DNA from: Agromyces sp. Root81
Lineage (GTDB): Bacteria; Actinomycetota; Actinomycetes; Actinomycetales; Microbacteriaceae
Assembly (NCBI RefSeq): GCF_001429165.1
Contig: NZ_LMIR01000001.1
Span: 704,875-768,874 of the forward strand
Reading direction: 5' to 3'
Length of the DNA: 64,000 nt
Positions 32,616 to 42,228 of this stretch are shown here, in pieces. Each line of letters opens with the position of its first letter. The first letter of the stretch is position 1. The position numbers were made by a program, and so were the translations under genes. Below the pieces are notes generated by a model. The model saw only the letters and a list, made by a program, of their open reading frames with translations, made no database searches and had not been told where the DNA came from.

Positions 32616-33828
32616 GATCTGCCGCGACATCCGCCGCAGTGCCTGCGGTGCGGAGCGTGTCGGGGATCGCCGCGAGGTAGGACTCGAGGTTGCGACGGGT
32701 CTCGGCGACCGAGTCGCCGCCGAACTTCTCGAGCACGGCGTTCGCGAGGGTGAGGGCGACCATCGCCTCGGCCACGACGCCGGCAGCGGGGACGGCCACG
32801 ACGTCGGAGCGCTGGTGGTGTGCCGCGGCGGCCTCGCCGGTCGAGACGTCGACCGTCGGCAGTGCGTGCGGCACGGTCGCGATGGGCTTCATGCCGGCGC
32901 GCACACGCAGCACGGTACCGGTGGACATGCCGCCCTCGGTTCCGCCGGCACGGTCGCTGGCGCGCGCGATGCGACCGCCGTCGACGTGCAGCTCGTCATG
33001 CGCGACCGAGCCGCGGCGCCGGGTCGTCTCGAAGCCGTCGCCGACCTCGACGCCCTTGATCGCCTGGATGCCCATGAGCGCTGCGGCGAGCTGGGCGTCG
33101 AGGCGACGGTCCCAGTGCACGTGCGAGCCGAGTCCGGGCGGCACGCCGTAGGCGAGCACCTCGACGACACCGCCGAGGGTGTCGCCCTCCTTGTGCGCGA
33201 GGTCGACCTCGGCGACCATCGCGGCCGAGGTCTCGGGGTCGAAGCACCGCAGCGGGTCGGCGTCGAGACGGTCGACGTCGTCGGGCGTCGGCAGCGGGCT
33301 GCCGTCGGGCACCCGTACCGGCCCGATCGCGAGCGTGTGGGCGACGAGCCGGATGCCGAGCTCTCCGAGGAACGAACGTGCGATCGCGCCGAGCGCGACA
33401 CGTGCTGCGGTCTCTCGAGCGCTCGCGCGCTCGAGCACCGGACGCGCTTCGTCGAAGCCGTACTTCTGCATGCCGACGAGGTCGGCGTGACCGGGGCGGG
33501 GGCGGGTCAGTGCGGCGCCGCGCCCGCGGCCGAGCTTCGCGGGGTCGATGGGCTCGGGGCTCATGACCTCCTGCCACTTCGGCCACTCGGTGTTGCCGAT
33601 GCGCAGCGCGACGGGGCTGCCGAGGCTGAGGCCGTGGCGCACACCGCCCGAGATCGCGAGCTCGTCCTGTTCGAACTTCATGCGGGCACCCCGGCCGTAG
33701 CCGAGTTTGCGGCGCGCGAGGTCGGCGCGGATGTCGTCGAGTGAAACGGGGATACCGGCGGGAAGACCCTCGAGGATCGCGACGAGCTCAGGGCCGTGCG
33801 ACTCTCCGGCAGTGAGCCAACGAAGCAT
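32608..33828 (-). CDS. aroC: Chorismate synthase
   Basis: AroC makes chorismate using reduced FMN. The protein is 406 aa with [21 protein letters not shown] at the start, [30 protein letters not shown] and the late [17 protein letters not shown]. The frame is open 29 codons further upstream, but the ATG at 33828 is the family start with a purine-rich site (GGAAGGATGGGAG). It supplies TrpE in the same window. Confidence 0.97.
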   Translation of the reverse strand: MLRWLTAGESHGPELVAILEGLPAGIPVSLDDIRADLARRKLGYGRGARMKFEQDELAISGGVRHGLSLGSPVALRIGNTEWPKWQEVMSPEPIDPAKLGRGRGAALTRPRPGHADLVGMQKYGFDEARPVLERASARETAARVALGAIARSFLGELGIRLVAHTLAIGPVRVPDGSPLPTPDDVDRLDADPLRCFDPETSAAMVAEVDLAHKEGDTLGGVVEVLAYGVPPGLGSHVHWDRRLDAQLAAALMGIQAIKGVEVGDGFETTRRRGSVAHDELHVDGGRIARASDRAGGTEGGMSTGTVLRVRAGMKPIATVPHALPTVDVSTGEAAAAHHQRSDVVAVPAAGVVAEAMVALTLANAVLEKFGGDSVAETRRNLESYLAAIPDTLRTAGTAADVAADRV

Positions 33829-33836
33829 GCTCCCAT

Positions 33837-33931
33837 CCTTCCACAGGCTCAGCGAGCCGAACCGCGTGTGACGGCGACGCATCACCCACCAGTGCGACAG
33901 CGAGCGGCCCCGCACCCTTCCACAGGCTCAG
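33837..33931. repeat. Two copies of a 16-base direct repeat between aroC and aroE
   Basis: The 16-mer CCTTCCACAGGCTCAG occurs at 33,837-33,852 and at 33,916-33,931, 79 bases apart. One copy provides purine-rich bases ahead of the aroC start, and the other contains the aroE stop codon. The core CTGAGCCTGTnGAAG resembles a word often dispersed in Microbacteriaceae genomes. I see no transposase or terminal repeats. Confidence 0.6.
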
Positions 33932-34758
33932 GAGACGGCAGCGCGCATGGCGTCGAGCACGGCGTCCTCGTCGTCGAGCGGCGCGGTCGGGTGGCCGTTC
34001 ACGAAGATCCGCACCTGCAGCAAGGCCTGGTGCAGCAGCATCCCGAGCCCGTGCACGACCGTACCCCCGCCGGCGAGCCAGCCCGCTGCGAGCGGCGTCG
34101 GCCATGGGTCGTACGCGACATCGAGCAGCGCGGCCGAGGCGATGAGCTCAGCGGATGCCTCGACGCCGAGGTCCGTGCCACCGGGAACGGTGCTCACCAC
34201 GAGTTCGGCGGGCCGGTCGATCGCGAGTTCGGCCAGCCCGCCCTCTTCGACCTGGATCCCGAGACGCGACCCGATCCCGACGAGCGCGGCAGCGGAGCCC
34301 GGGCGCCGCACGAGCACCCGCACTTCGCGGGCGCCGAGCTCCGACATCGCGACGAGCGTTGAGGCGGCCGTCGCGCCGCCGCCGAGGAGCACGCCGCGCG
34401 ACACCTCGTGGACACCGGCCTCGCGCAGGGTTCGCACGATGCCGCCGACGTCGGTGTTGAATCCTCGCCGACCGCCTTCGTCGAGCAGCACGGTGTTCGC
34501 GGCGCCCGTGGCGGCGGCGACGTCGTCGAGGGCGTCGAGGAGGGGCAGCACGTCCTGCTTCAACGGCATGGTGAGCGAGAGCCCGCGCCACGAGGCGTCG
34601 AGGCCGCCGATGAACTCTCCGAGTCGGAGGCCGTCCATCTCGATCGCCGTGTACTGCCACGGCAGCCCGAGGCGCTCATATGCCGCGCGATGCAGCGCCG
34701 GGCTCTTCGAGTGCGAGATCGGCGAGCCGAGCACGGCGAGCCGGCGGGGTTCACTCAC
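33928..34758 (-). CDS. aroE: Shikimate dehydrogenase
   Basis: AroE reduces 3-dehydroshikimate with NADPH. The protein is 276 aa. The substrate site reads LAVLGSPISHSKSPALHRAAY, with the catalytic Lys in LTMPLKQDVLPLLD and the Asp in GFNTDVGG. The dinucleotide loop is LGGGATAAST. The GTG at 34758 overlaps the mltG stop by eight bases. The C-terminus ends inside one copy of the 16-base repeat. Confidence 0.94.
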   Translation of the reverse strand: MSEPRRLAVLGSPISHSKSPALHRAAYERLGLPWQYTAIEMDGLRLGEFIGGLDASWRGLSLTMPLKQDVLPLLDALDDVAAATGAANTVLLDEGGRRGFNTDVGGIVRTLREAGVHEVSRGVLLGGGATAASTLVAMSELGAREVRVLVRRPGSAAALVGIGSRLGIQVEEGGLAELAIDRPAELVVSTVPGGTDLGVEASAELIASAALLDVAYDPWPTPLAAGWLAGGGTVVHGLGMLLHQALLQVRIFVNGHPTAPLDDEDAVLDAMRAAVS

Positions 34759-36238
34759 AGTACGAGGCGTTCTCGTCCAGTGCGCACCACTCCTGCAGCC
34801 GGGCCACTGCTGCTTCGTGCTCGTCGACCGTGGTGGAGAAGACGGTCTCGCCCGTGGCCAGGTTCACCGGCACGAAGAACAGCCAGGGGCCGTCTGCCGG
34901 GTGGATGGCGGCGTTGATCGCGACATCGCCCGGGTTGCCGATCGGTCCGATCGGAAGCCCCGGGTTCGCGTAGGTGTTGTAGAGGTTCGACGCGTCGGCG
35001 CGCTCCTCATCGGTCGTCCACACGGTGTGCGTGTTGCCGGTGCCGTACGCGACGGTCGCGTCGGACTCGAGGTTGATTCCTTGATCGAGGCGGTTCTGGA
35101 AGACCCGCGCGACCTTCGGGAAGTCGTCGAGGTTCGACCCGGCCTCGCGCTGCACGATCGACGCGAGCACGATCGTGCGCCAGCGCTGGTCGGCCGGGAC
35201 GCCGGCGGCGTCGAGCGCCTCGAACTGCCGGTTCACGAGGGTCTGCAGCACGGCATGGGCGTCGAGCCCCGGCTCCAGCGTGTAGGTGGCCGGGAACAAG
35301 AACCCTTCGAGCGTCGTGGCCTCCGCCGGTAGCCCGTAGCTCGCGGGCGGCTCGACGGAGGCGGCCTGCAGGTTCTCGAGCGGCACGTCGCTGCCCTCGG
35401 AGATGGCGACGAGCGTGTCGGGCAGCGAGGTGCCCTCGGGGATCACGAACGTGTTCTCGAGCTTGTTGGCCGGGTCTTGCAGCGCATCGAGCGCGGCCTG
35501 CGCGCTCATCTCCTCGGCCAGCTGGTAGGCGCCCGGGTGGAACTCGGGTTCGGGGCTCTGCTCCAGAAGGAGGTCGTAGAACGCGTCGTACGAGGCGGTG
35601 ACTCCCTCGTCGACGAGGTTCGTCGCGATGTCGGAGCCGTTCTCGCCGTCGTGGATCATGAACACCACCTCGCCGGTGCCGGCACCGTCGAAGTCCGCAG
35701 CGGGAGTGAATCGCTCGATGACGGCGTTGATCGGACCCTGCAGGAAGAAGAACGCCACGGCGCCGAGCGCGACGACGATGAGGAGTGCCACGAGACAGCC
35801 CCACGCTCCGCGGCGCTTCGGCTTCTCGGGCTCGTACGGGTCGGAGTTCACGGCGCGTCGTTCGGCTCGCGACGGACGATCCGTCTCCGGCGCCGCCGGT
35901 TCCGCGACGATCGACTCGAAGAGCGGCAGTGTGGAGTTCGGCTGGGCGTGCGCGGCCGGCGCAGTCGGCTCACCGGCTTCGGCCAGAATCGCCGCAGCCT
36001 CGGCCGCCGCAGCCTGACGCTGCTCGGCCTCCCGCGCCTCCCGACGAGTCATCGGGCGCCCTTCGGGCCCGGGCTGCGGTGCCGAGGGTGCGTCGCTCGG
36101 CGTCTGCGCGGCCGGAACCGGTGCCGGCGCGGCATCCGCTGCTCTCGGCGCCCGGATCGGCGCATCGCCCGAGAGCATCGCGTTCCAGTCGGCGGTCGCG
36201 AGGTCGCGATCGTCGCGGTCGGGAGGAAGGTGGGTCAC
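34751..36238 (-). CDS. mltG: Endolytic transglycosylase MltG
   Basis: MltG cuts nascent peptidoglycan strands and limits their length. This 495-aa protein has a long cytoplasmic Pro/Ala-rich tail (1-145), one transmembrane helix (146-166), a LysM-like region, then the YceG catalytic domain outside. The catalytic Glu is in ASIVQREAGSNLDDFPKVARVFQNR, followed by YNTYANPGLPIGPIGNPG. The GTG at 36238 overlaps the ruvX stop by four bases. A long cytoplasmic tail is common in actinobacteria. Confidence 0.94.
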   Translation of the reverse strand: MTHLPPDRDDRDLATADWNAMLSGDAPIRAPRAADAAPAPVPAAQTPSDAPSAPQPGPEGRPMTRREAREAEQRQAAAAEAAAILAEAGEPTAPAAHAQPNSTLPLFESIVAEPAAPETDRPSRAERRAVNSDPYEPEKPKRRGAWGCLVALLIVVALGAVAFFFLQGPINAVIERFTPAADFDGAGTGEVVFMIHDGENGSDIATNLVDEGVTASYDAFYDLLLEQSPEPEFHPGAYQLAEEMSAQAALDALQDPANKLENTFVIPEGTSLPDTLVAISEGSDVPLENLQAASVEPPASYGLPAEATTLEGFLFPATYTLEPGLDAHAVLQTLVNRQFEALDAAGVPADQRWRTIVLASIVQREAGSNLDDFPKVARVFQNRLDQGINLESDATVAYGTGNTHTVWTTDEERADASNLYNTYANPGLPIGPIGNPGDVAINAAIHPADGPWLFFVPVNLATGETVFSTTVDEHEAAVARLQEWCALDENASYCE

Positions 36239-36711
36239 AGGGGGGATGGCCCTTCGTGGATCTCGATCATTCGCCCGGGCGGGCGGTCGAAATCCCGCTC
36301 GGCGTCGATGGCGTGTTGCAAAATGATAACGGCTGCAACTTGATCCACGATGGGACGTTGCTTGCGCGTCGACTTCCCGGTCGCGCGAAGCGCCTGTTGG
36401 GCACTCACGGTCGAGAGCCGTTCGTCGACGAGTCGCACCGGGATCCCCGTGCTCGTCAACCTCTCGGCGAACGCTATCGCATCGTCGGTCGACGGCGTCG
36501 ACGCTCCGGACAGCGACAACGGGTTGCCCACGACGATCTCGATCACCTCGTGTTCGCGCGCGATCTCGAGGATGCGCGCGACATCGGCGTCGCCGTCCGC
36601 GGCACGCGGCACCGTCTCCACCGGGGTCGCGAGCATCCCGCCGGTGTCGCACCGCGCCACGCCGATGCGGGCGCGCCCGACGTCGACCCCGAGCCTCGCC
36701 CCGGTTCGCAC
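36235..36711 (-). CDS. ruvX: RuvX/YqgF-family Holliday junction resolvase-like protein
   Basis: This 158-aa RNase H-fold protein of the YqgF family is linked to 16S rRNA 5'-end processing and resolvase-like nuclease activity. The catalytic Asp lies in LGVDVGRARIGVARCD, and the later acidic residues in VDERLSTVSAQQ and IVDQVAAVIILQ. It starts at GTG 36711, six bases after alaS, and is coupled to mltG. The order alaS-ruvX-mltG-aroE is conserved in actinobacteria. Confidence 0.93.
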   Translation of the reverse strand: MRTGARLGVDVGRARIGVARCDTGGMLATPVETVPRAADGDADVARILEIAREHEVIEIVVGNPLSLSGASTPSTDDAIAFAERLTSTGIPVRLVDERLSTVSAQQALRATGKSTRKQRPIVDQVAAVIILQHAIDAERDFDRPPGRMIEIHEGPSPL

Positions 36712-36716
36712 GACGC

Positions 36717-39374
36717 CTACCCTCGGAGCGCCGAGCGCACCGCGTCGAGCGCAGCGGGGATCGCCGCGAGATCGCTGCCGCCGCCCTGGGCGAGATCGGG
36801 CTTGCCGCCGCCACCGCCGCCGAGCACTCCGGCCATCGTCTTCGCGAGCGCACCGGCGTTCGCACCGGCGTCTCGGGCGGCGGGTGACGTCGCGACGATC
36901 GCGACCGGCTTGCCGCCGACCTCTGCGGTCAGCGCTACGACGGATGCCGCATCGCCGAGCTGCGATCGCACGGAGGTCGCGAGTGCACGCAGTTCGTCGC
37001 CGGAGCCGAGCGAGCCGACCGTCTCGGCCACGAGCAGCACCTCGCCGGCGCGGACGGCCTTGGCGGCAAGCGCGGGCACGCGGTCGTTCAGCGCACGGGC
37101 CTCGAACTGCTGGATGCGCTTCTCGGCGGCCTTCAGGCTCGTGACGAGCTCGCCGACGCGATCGACGAGCTGCTCGGGGCGCGTCTTCAACGTCGAGGTG
37201 AGTTCGGAGACGAGCGCACGCTCCGACGCGAAGCGGCGGAAGGCGTCGAGACCGACGAGCGACTCCACGCGGCGGTTGGATGCGCCGACCGAGGACTCCC
37301 CCACGATGTTGATCATGCCGACCTCGGCGCTCGTCGCCACGTGCGTGCCGGCGCAGAGCTCGCGCGACCAGGGGCCGCCGATGTCGACGACGCGCACGAC
37401 ATCCCCGTACTTCTCGCCGAAGAGCGCCATCGCGCCGAGGGACTTGGCCTCGTCGAGCGGCATCTCGCGCGTGACGACCTCGAGGTTGTCGCGGATCGCG
37501 GCGTTGGAGATCTCCTCGATCTCGCTGCGGGTCTCAGCGGAGAGCGCCGAGTTCCAGCCGTAGTCGAGTCGCAGGTAGCCGGCCTTGTTGAACGAGCCGG
37601 ACTGGTGGGCGTTGGGGCCGAGCACCTGGCGGAGCGCAGCGTGCACGAGGTGCGTGCCGGAGTGCGCCTGCGTGGCGCCGCGGCGGTACTGCTCGTCGAC
37701 GAGGGTCGTCGCGGGCACGCCGACGCCGACCTCGCCCGCGGTCACCTTCACCGTGTGGCTGATGAGGCCCTTGATGGGCTTCTGCACGTCGAGCACCTCG
37801 AGCTCGAATCCGTCGCCGACGATGCGGCCCTGGTCGGGCGCCTGTCCACCGGACTCCGCGTACAGCGAGGTCTCGGCGAGGATCACCTCGGCGGTCTGCC
37901 CTGCGGTCGCGAACGGCACGGGGCGACCGTCGACGAGCAGGCCGAGCACGCTCGACGCGGTCGTCAGCTCGGTGTAGCCCGTGAAGATCGTCTCGCCCTT
38001 GGCCCGGAACTCGGCGTACACCGAGAGGTCGGCGAGCACCTTCTTCTTCGACTTCGCATCGGCCTTCGCGCGGGAGCGCTGCTCGGTCATGAGCGTGTCG
38101 AACGCCGCGCGGTCGACGGCGAGGCCGGCTTCGTCGGCCATCTCGAGCGTGAGTTCGATCGGGAAGCCGTAGGTGTCGTGCAGCAGGAACGCGGTGTCGC
38201 CGGCGAGCTGGCCGCGTCCGGACTCCTTCGTCTTCGAGACGGCGAGGTCGAGGATCGACGTGCCCGCGGTGAGCGTGCGGAGGAACGTCTCCTCCTCGCC
38301 GAGTGCGAGCTGCTCGATGTGCGCGTAGTCCTTCGCGACCTCGGGGTAGGCGGACTTCATCGCATCGCGAGACGCGGCGAAGAGCTCGCGGAAGGTGGGG
38401 CCCTCCACTCCGAGCAGGCGCATGGCGCGGATGCTGCGGCGCAGCAGCCGGCGCAGGATGTAGCCGCGCCCCTCGTTCGACGGGCTCACGCCGTCGCTCA
38501 TCAGCATGAGGGCCGAGCGAACGTGGTCGGCGATGACGCGCATGCGCACGTCGTCGTCGTGGTTCGCGCCGTAGCGGCGACCCGAGAGCTCCGCTGCACG
38601 GTCGAGCACCGGGCGCACCTGGTCGATCTCGTACATGTTGTCGACACCCTGCTTGATGAAGGCGACGCGCTCGAGCCCCATGCCGGTGTCGATGTTCTTC
38701 TTCGGCAATTCCTTCACGATGCGGAAGTCGGTCTTCGACGTCACGTCATCGATGAGGTACTGCATGAACACGAGGTTCCAGATCTCGACGTAGCGGTCGT
38801 CATCGGTCGCCGGACCGCCGTCGGCACCGTAGGCGGGGCCGCGGTCGAAGAAGATCTCCGAGCAGGGGCCGGCCGGGCCGGGCTGGCCGGTGTGCCAGTA
38901 GTTCGTGTCCTTGCCGAGGCGCTGGATGCGCTCGTCGGGCAGGCCCGCGACCTTCTTCCAGAGTTCGATCGCCTCGTCGTCGTCTTCGTAGACGGTGACC
39001 CAGAGGTCGTCGGGGTCGAAGCCGTAGCCGCCGCCGGCCTCGGGAGTCGTCAGCAGCTCCCACGCCATGGAGATGGCGCCTTCCTTGAAGTAGTCGCCGA
39101 ACGAGAAGTTGCCGTTCATCTGGAAGAACGTGCCGTGGCGCGGCGTTCGGCCGACCTCTTCGATGTCGTTCGTGCGGATGCACTTCTGCACACTCGTCGC
39201 GCGCGGGTACGGCGCAGGCACGAGACCCGTCAGGTACGGCACGAACGGCACCATGCCGGCGACCGTGAAGAGCAGCGTGGGGTCGTCGGAGACGAGTGAT
39301 GCCGAGGGGACGACGGTGTGTCCGCGCTCGGCGAAGAAGTCCAGCCAACGCTGGCGGATGTCGGCAGTCTGCAT
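36717..39374 (-). CDS. alaS: Alanine-tRNA ligase
   Basis: AlaRS charges tRNA-Ala. It is full length at 885 aa. The class II core starts MQTADIRQRWLDFFAERGHT and includes SVQKCIRTNDIEEVGRTPRH. The editing domain has the zinc ligands in THLVHAALRQVLG and CAGTHVATSAEVG, and the C-terminal DHHA1-like domain ends the protein (GGGGGGKPDLAQGGG). The ATG at 39374 matches the family start; the longer frame is spurious. Confidence 0.98.
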   Translation of the reverse strand: MQTADIRQRWLDFFAERGHTVVPSASLVSDDPTLLFTVAGMVPFVPYLTGLVPAPYPRATSVQKCIRTNDIEEVGRTPRHGTFFQMNGNFSFGDYFKEGAISMAWELLTTPEAGGGYGFDPDDLWVTVYEDDDEAIELWKKVAGLPDERIQRLGKDTNYWHTGQPGPAGPCSEIFFDRGPAYGADGGPATDDDRYVEIWNLVFMQYLIDDVTSKTDFRIVKELPKKNIDTGMGLERVAFIKQGVDNMYEIDQVRPVLDRAAELSGRRYGANHDDDVRMRVIADHVRSALMLMSDGVSPSNEGRGYILRRLLRRSIRAMRLLGVEGPTFRELFAASRDAMKSAYPEVAKDYAHIEQLALGEEETFLRTLTAGTSILDLAVSKTKESGRGQLAGDTAFLLHDTYGFPIELTLEMADEAGLAVDRAAFDTLMTEQRSRAKADAKSKKKVLADLSVYAEFRAKGETIFTGYTELTTASSVLGLLVDGRPVPFATAGQTAEVILAETSLYAESGGQAPDQGRIVGDGFELEVLDVQKPIKGLISHTVKVTAGEVGVGVPATTLVDEQYRRGATQAHSGTHLVHAALRQVLGPNAHQSGSFNKAGYLRLDYGWNSALSAETRSEIEEISNAAIRDNLEVVTREMPLDEAKSLGAMALFGEKYGDVVRVVDIGGPWSRELCAGTHVATSAEVGMINIVGESSVGASNRRVESLVGLDAFRRFASERALVSELTSTLKTRPEQLVDRVGELVTSLKAAEKRIQQFEARALNDRVPALAAKAVRAGEVLLVAETVGSLGSGDELRALATSVRSQLGDAASVVALTAEVGGKPVAIVATSPAARDAGANAGALAKTMAGVLGGGGGGKPDLAQGGGSDLAAIPAALDAVRSALRG

Positions 39375-39429
39375 GGTTCCGTTCTCGGTCGTGCCCGGGG
39401 CATCCGGGCCATCACATCGTGGGCGCGAC

Positions 39430-39633
39430 TCAGAGAGACGCGGGCGTCTCGCCCTGCTCGGCCCGGAGCTCGGCGTCACGGGCGTGGTAACCCTCGGCGA
39501 TCGCCTGGCCGAAGGCGCGCGCCTTCGCGTCGACCGCGGAGAAGAAGTCCCGCCCCTGCTTGGTCTGGTTGACCTGGTGCGCGACCGCGAATCCGGCCGC
39601 GACGCCGACGGTGAACCACAGAATGCTCTTCAC
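39430..39633 (-). CDS. Small membrane protein between rpsD and alaS
   Basis: This is a 67-aa protein starting at GTG 39633 (VKSILWFTVGVAAGFAVAHQ). One N-terminal transmembrane helix (about 3-20) is followed by a charged amphipathic helix (about 22-60). Small membrane proteins at this place, between rpsD and alaS, are usual in actinobacteria, sometimes with a DUF948 partner that is missing here. The function is unknown. It lies 55 bases before alaS and is likely co-transcribed. Confidence 0.7.
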   Translation of the reverse strand: MKSILWFTVGVAAGFAVAHQVNQTKQGRDFFSAVDAKARAFGQAIAEGYHARDAELRAEQGETPASL

Positions 39634-39733
39634 GAGGTGCTCCTGCTCCCTGATCGATGTGTCGCCGACGCGGTGCGCTCGGCACGCCAATCACCAGTCT
39701 AGTGGCCGTGCCGCGAGCACCTGCCGGGTACGC

Positions 39734-39767
39734 GACAGGGGCCGCGGGAAACCCCGCGACCCCTGTC
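39734..39767 (-). terminator. Terminator after rpsD
   Basis: A 15-bp stem (one C-A mismatch) with a 4-base loop lies 15 bases beyond the rpsD stop. The arms start GACAGGGG and end CCCCTGTC. No T-run follows. It separates rpsD from the downstream alaS group. Confidence 0.8.
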
Positions 39768-39781
39768 TCAACTGCTCTGCG

Positions 39782-40405
39782 TCAGCGAGCTGCGTAGTAC
39801 TCGACGACCAGCTGCACGTCACAGGTCACGGGGACCTCGGCGCGCTTCGGGCGACGGACGAGCTTCACCTGGAGCTTGTCGAGCTCGACCTCGAGGTACC
39901 CGGGGAGCTTGGGCAGCACGTCGACGTGACCGCCGGCGGCCGCGACCTGGAAGGGCTCGGTGCCCTCGCTGCGTGCCTTGACGTGCACGAGCTGGCCCGG
40001 CTTCACGCGGAACGAGGGGCGGTCGACGAGCTGGCCGTCGACGAGGATGTGGCGGTGCACGACGAACTGGCGGGCCTGCGAGATGGTGCGGGCGAAGCCG
40101 GCACGCAGCACGATGGCGTCGAGACGCATCTCGAGCAGCTCGACCAGGTTCTCACCGGTCAGGCCGTCGGTGCGACGGGCCTCGTTGAAGGCGATGCGCA
40201 GCTGCTTCTCGCGGATGCCGTACTGGGCGCGCAGGCGCTGCTTCTCGCGCAGACGAACGGCGTAGTCGCTGTCCTGCTTGCGCTTGGTGCGGCCGTGCTC
40301 ACCGGGAGCGTACGGGCGCTTCTCCATGTAGCGGGCGGCCTTCGGGGTGAGGGCGACGCCGAGCGCACGGGAGAGGCGGGTCTTGCTACGTGACTGGTTC
40401 GACAC
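39782..40405 (-). CDS. rpsD: 30S ribosomal protein S4
   Basis: S4 (207 aa) nucleates 30S assembly and binds 16S rRNA. It starts at GTG 40405 after a good GAAAGGA site. It is the zinc-free type with no N-terminal Cys cluster. The S4 RNA-binding motif is ISQARQFVVHRHILVDGQLVD. In many actinobacteria rpsD lies away from the rpoA cluster, as here. It has its own leader of more than 200 bases and its own terminator, so it is probably a single-gene unit. Confidence 0.98.
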   Translation of the reverse strand: MSNQSRSKTRLSRALGVALTPKAARYMEKRPYAPGEHGRTKRKQDSDYAVRLREKQRLRAQYGIREKQLRIAFNEARRTDGLTGENLVELLEMRLDAIVLRAGFARTISQARQFVVHRHILVDGQLVDRPSFRVKPGQLVHVKARSEGTEPFQVAAAGGHVDVLPKLPGYLEVELDKLQVKLVRRPKRAEVPVTCDVQLVVEYYAAR

Positions 40406-40590
40406 GAATGTCCTTTCGGAAGAATCTCAAGTGAAATCGCGGCGCGATCGTGCGCCGGGAATCTGTGTCAGAGGGATTCGCCAAGGGTGGATCGGCTACA
40501 GATCGCACCCGTTCGCCGGTGATCCTCTCGCAGCCGCGCTCGAGAATCAGGCTTCAGGCCAACGGAAATGATATCACGGCAGCGCCGCGC

Positions 40591-40604
40591 GCCCCACCGG
40601 GGGC
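40591..40604 (-). terminator. Possible short terminator after rarA
   Basis: A 5-bp GC-only stem (GCCCC, 4-base loop, GGGGC) lies 19 bases past the rarA stop. The rest of the 217-base gap up to rpsD (40,406-40,622) should hold the rpsD promoter and leader; I could not fix clear -35 and -10 boxes there. Confidence 0.35.
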
Positions 40605-40622
40605 TTCTCAGCCTCGCGGGGC

Positions 40623-42053
40623 TCAGCGCCCGCCACGCACGATGCGCCGCAGCTTCGCGAGTCGCGCAGACACCTCGCGCTCATTTCCGTGCTCGGTGGG
40701 CTCGTAGTACACGGCGCCGCGGAGCGACTCGGGCAGGTACTCCTGCGCCACGACGCCGATCTCGTCGTCGTGGGGGTACTTGTACCCCTTGCCGTGGCCG
40801 AGCCGCTTCGCACCCGGGTAGTGCGCGTCGCGCAGGTGCTTCGGCACCCGGCCGGCCTTGCCCTCGCGCACGTCGGCGATCGCCCGGTCGATGCCGACGT
40901 AGGCGGCGTTCGACTTCGGGGCGGTGGCCAGGTGCACGACGGCCTGCGCGAGCGGGATCCGCCCCTCAGGCATGCCGATGAGCTGCACGGCGTCGGCGGC
41001 GGCCACGGCCACGCCGAGCGCGCTCGGGTCGGCGAGGCCGATGTCTTCGGAGGCGAGCACGATGATGCGGCGCGCGATGAACCGCGGATCCTCGCCGGCT
41101 TCGATCATGCGCGCGAGATAGTGCAGCGAGGCATCGACGTCGCTGCCGCGAACCGACTTGATGAACGCGCTGATCACGTCGTAGTGTTCGTCGCCGTTGC
41201 GGTCGTAGCGCAGCAGCGCACGGTCGACGGCGCGGGCCACGATATCGGTGGTGATGACGGGCGCAGCGGATGCCGCGGCATCCGTCTCGACATCGGCGGG
41301 CGTGCCATCGTCGCCCGTCGACTCGTCGTCGTCGGTCTCGTCGTCGTCGCCGGACTCCGGCACGGCCGGAACCGCCTGCGCCGCGGCCACCGCCGCGGCC
41401 TCGAGCGCCGTGAGCGCACGTCGCGCGTCGCCGGAGGCGAGCCGGATGATGGCGGCCCGCGCCTCGGGGTCGAGCGTCACCTTGCCGGCCAGGCCGCGAG
41501 GATCGGCGACCGCCCGGTCGACGAGCACCCCCAGGTCGTCGTCGGTGAGGAGCTCGAGCGTGAGCAGGAGCGAGCGCGACAGGAGCGGAGAGATGACGGA
41601 GAACGACGGATTCTCGGTGGTCGCTGCCACGAGGATGACCCAGCCGTTCTCGACGCCGGGGAGCAGCGCGTCCTGCTGGGCTTTCGTGAAGCGGTGGATC
41701 TCGTCGAGGAAGAGCACGGTCGAGAGGCCGTAGAGGTCGCGGCTCGCCCGCGCCTCCTCCATGACCTGGCGCACGTCGCGCACGCCGGCGGACACGGCCG
41801 ACAGCTCGACGAACTTGCGGCCCGACGAGCGGGCGATCGCCTGGGCGAGGGTCGTCTTGCCGGTGCCGGGAGGACCCCAGAGGATGACCGAGACCGAGCC
41901 CGACTCCCCCGAGCGATCGCCGGCGAGGGCGACGAGCGGGGAACCCGGCGTCAGCAGGTGCCGCTGGCCGGCCACCTCGTCGAGGCTCGTCGGGCGCATG
42001 CGCACCGCGAGCGGGGTCGCGCCTGAACGCAGCCCCGGGCCGGAATCCACCAT
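40623..42053 (-). CDS. rarA: RarA/MgsA-family replication-associated AAA+ ATPase
   Basis: RarA acts at stalled replication forks. The protein is 476 aa: Walker [14 protein letters not shown], Walker [13 protein letters not shown], sensor [10 protein letters not shown], then a tetramerisation domain ([21 protein letters not shown]). Between the ATPase and C-terminal parts, residues about 233-270 form an acidic Asp/Glu/Thr-rich stretch that is not part of the family core. The ATG at 42053 lies within an imperfect 54-base duplication (separate entry). Confidence 0.93.
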   Translation of the reverse strand: MVDSGPGLRSGATPLAVRMRPTSLDEVAGQRHLLTPGSPLVALAGDRSGESGSVSVILWGPPGTGKTTLAQAIARSSGRKFVELSAVSAGVRDVRQVMEEARASRDLYGLSTVLFLDEIHRFTKAQQDALLPGVENGWVILVAATTENPSFSVISPLLSRSLLLTLELLTDDDLGVLVDRAVADPRGLAGKVTLDPEARAAIIRLASGDARRALTALEAAAVAAAQAVPAVPESGDDDETDDDESTGDDGTPADVETDAAASAAPVITTDIVARAVDRALLRYDRNGDEHYDVISAFIKSVRGSDVDASLHYLARMIEAGEDPRFIARRIIVLASEDIGLADPSALGVAVAAADAVQLIGMPEGRIPLAQAVVHLATAPKSNAAYVGIDRAIADVREGKAGRVPKHLRDAHYPGAKRLGHGKGYKYPHDDEIGVVAQEYLPESLRGAVYYEPTEHGNEREVSARLAKLRRIVRGGR

Positions 42054-42137
42054 GTGCTCAAGCGTAGCCGCGGCATCCGACACACAGGCTCGGCCCGGAG
42101 TCGACCACGCAATCACGCATCGTCGCGGCATCCGACA
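42040..42137. repeat. Imperfect tandem duplication at the rarA start
   Basis: Two units of about 43 bases begin 55 bases apart (42,040 and 42,095). Both contain CCGGA(A/G)TC and end in GCGGCATCCGACAC. The first includes the rarA start codon; the second lies upstream. On the minus strand the upstream copy can be read as a decayed version of the rarA start region (VDSGP repeated). This occupies half of the 175-base space between rarA and the divergent cyclophilin gene. Confidence 0.7.
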
Positions 42138-42228
42138 CCCGATCTCGGGCCCTGATCGGTGCGGCGATTGGTCTGCGCACCCGCCCTTGCGTAGAGTCGG
42201 CACGCAGGAGTCCCGAGAAGGAGCATGC

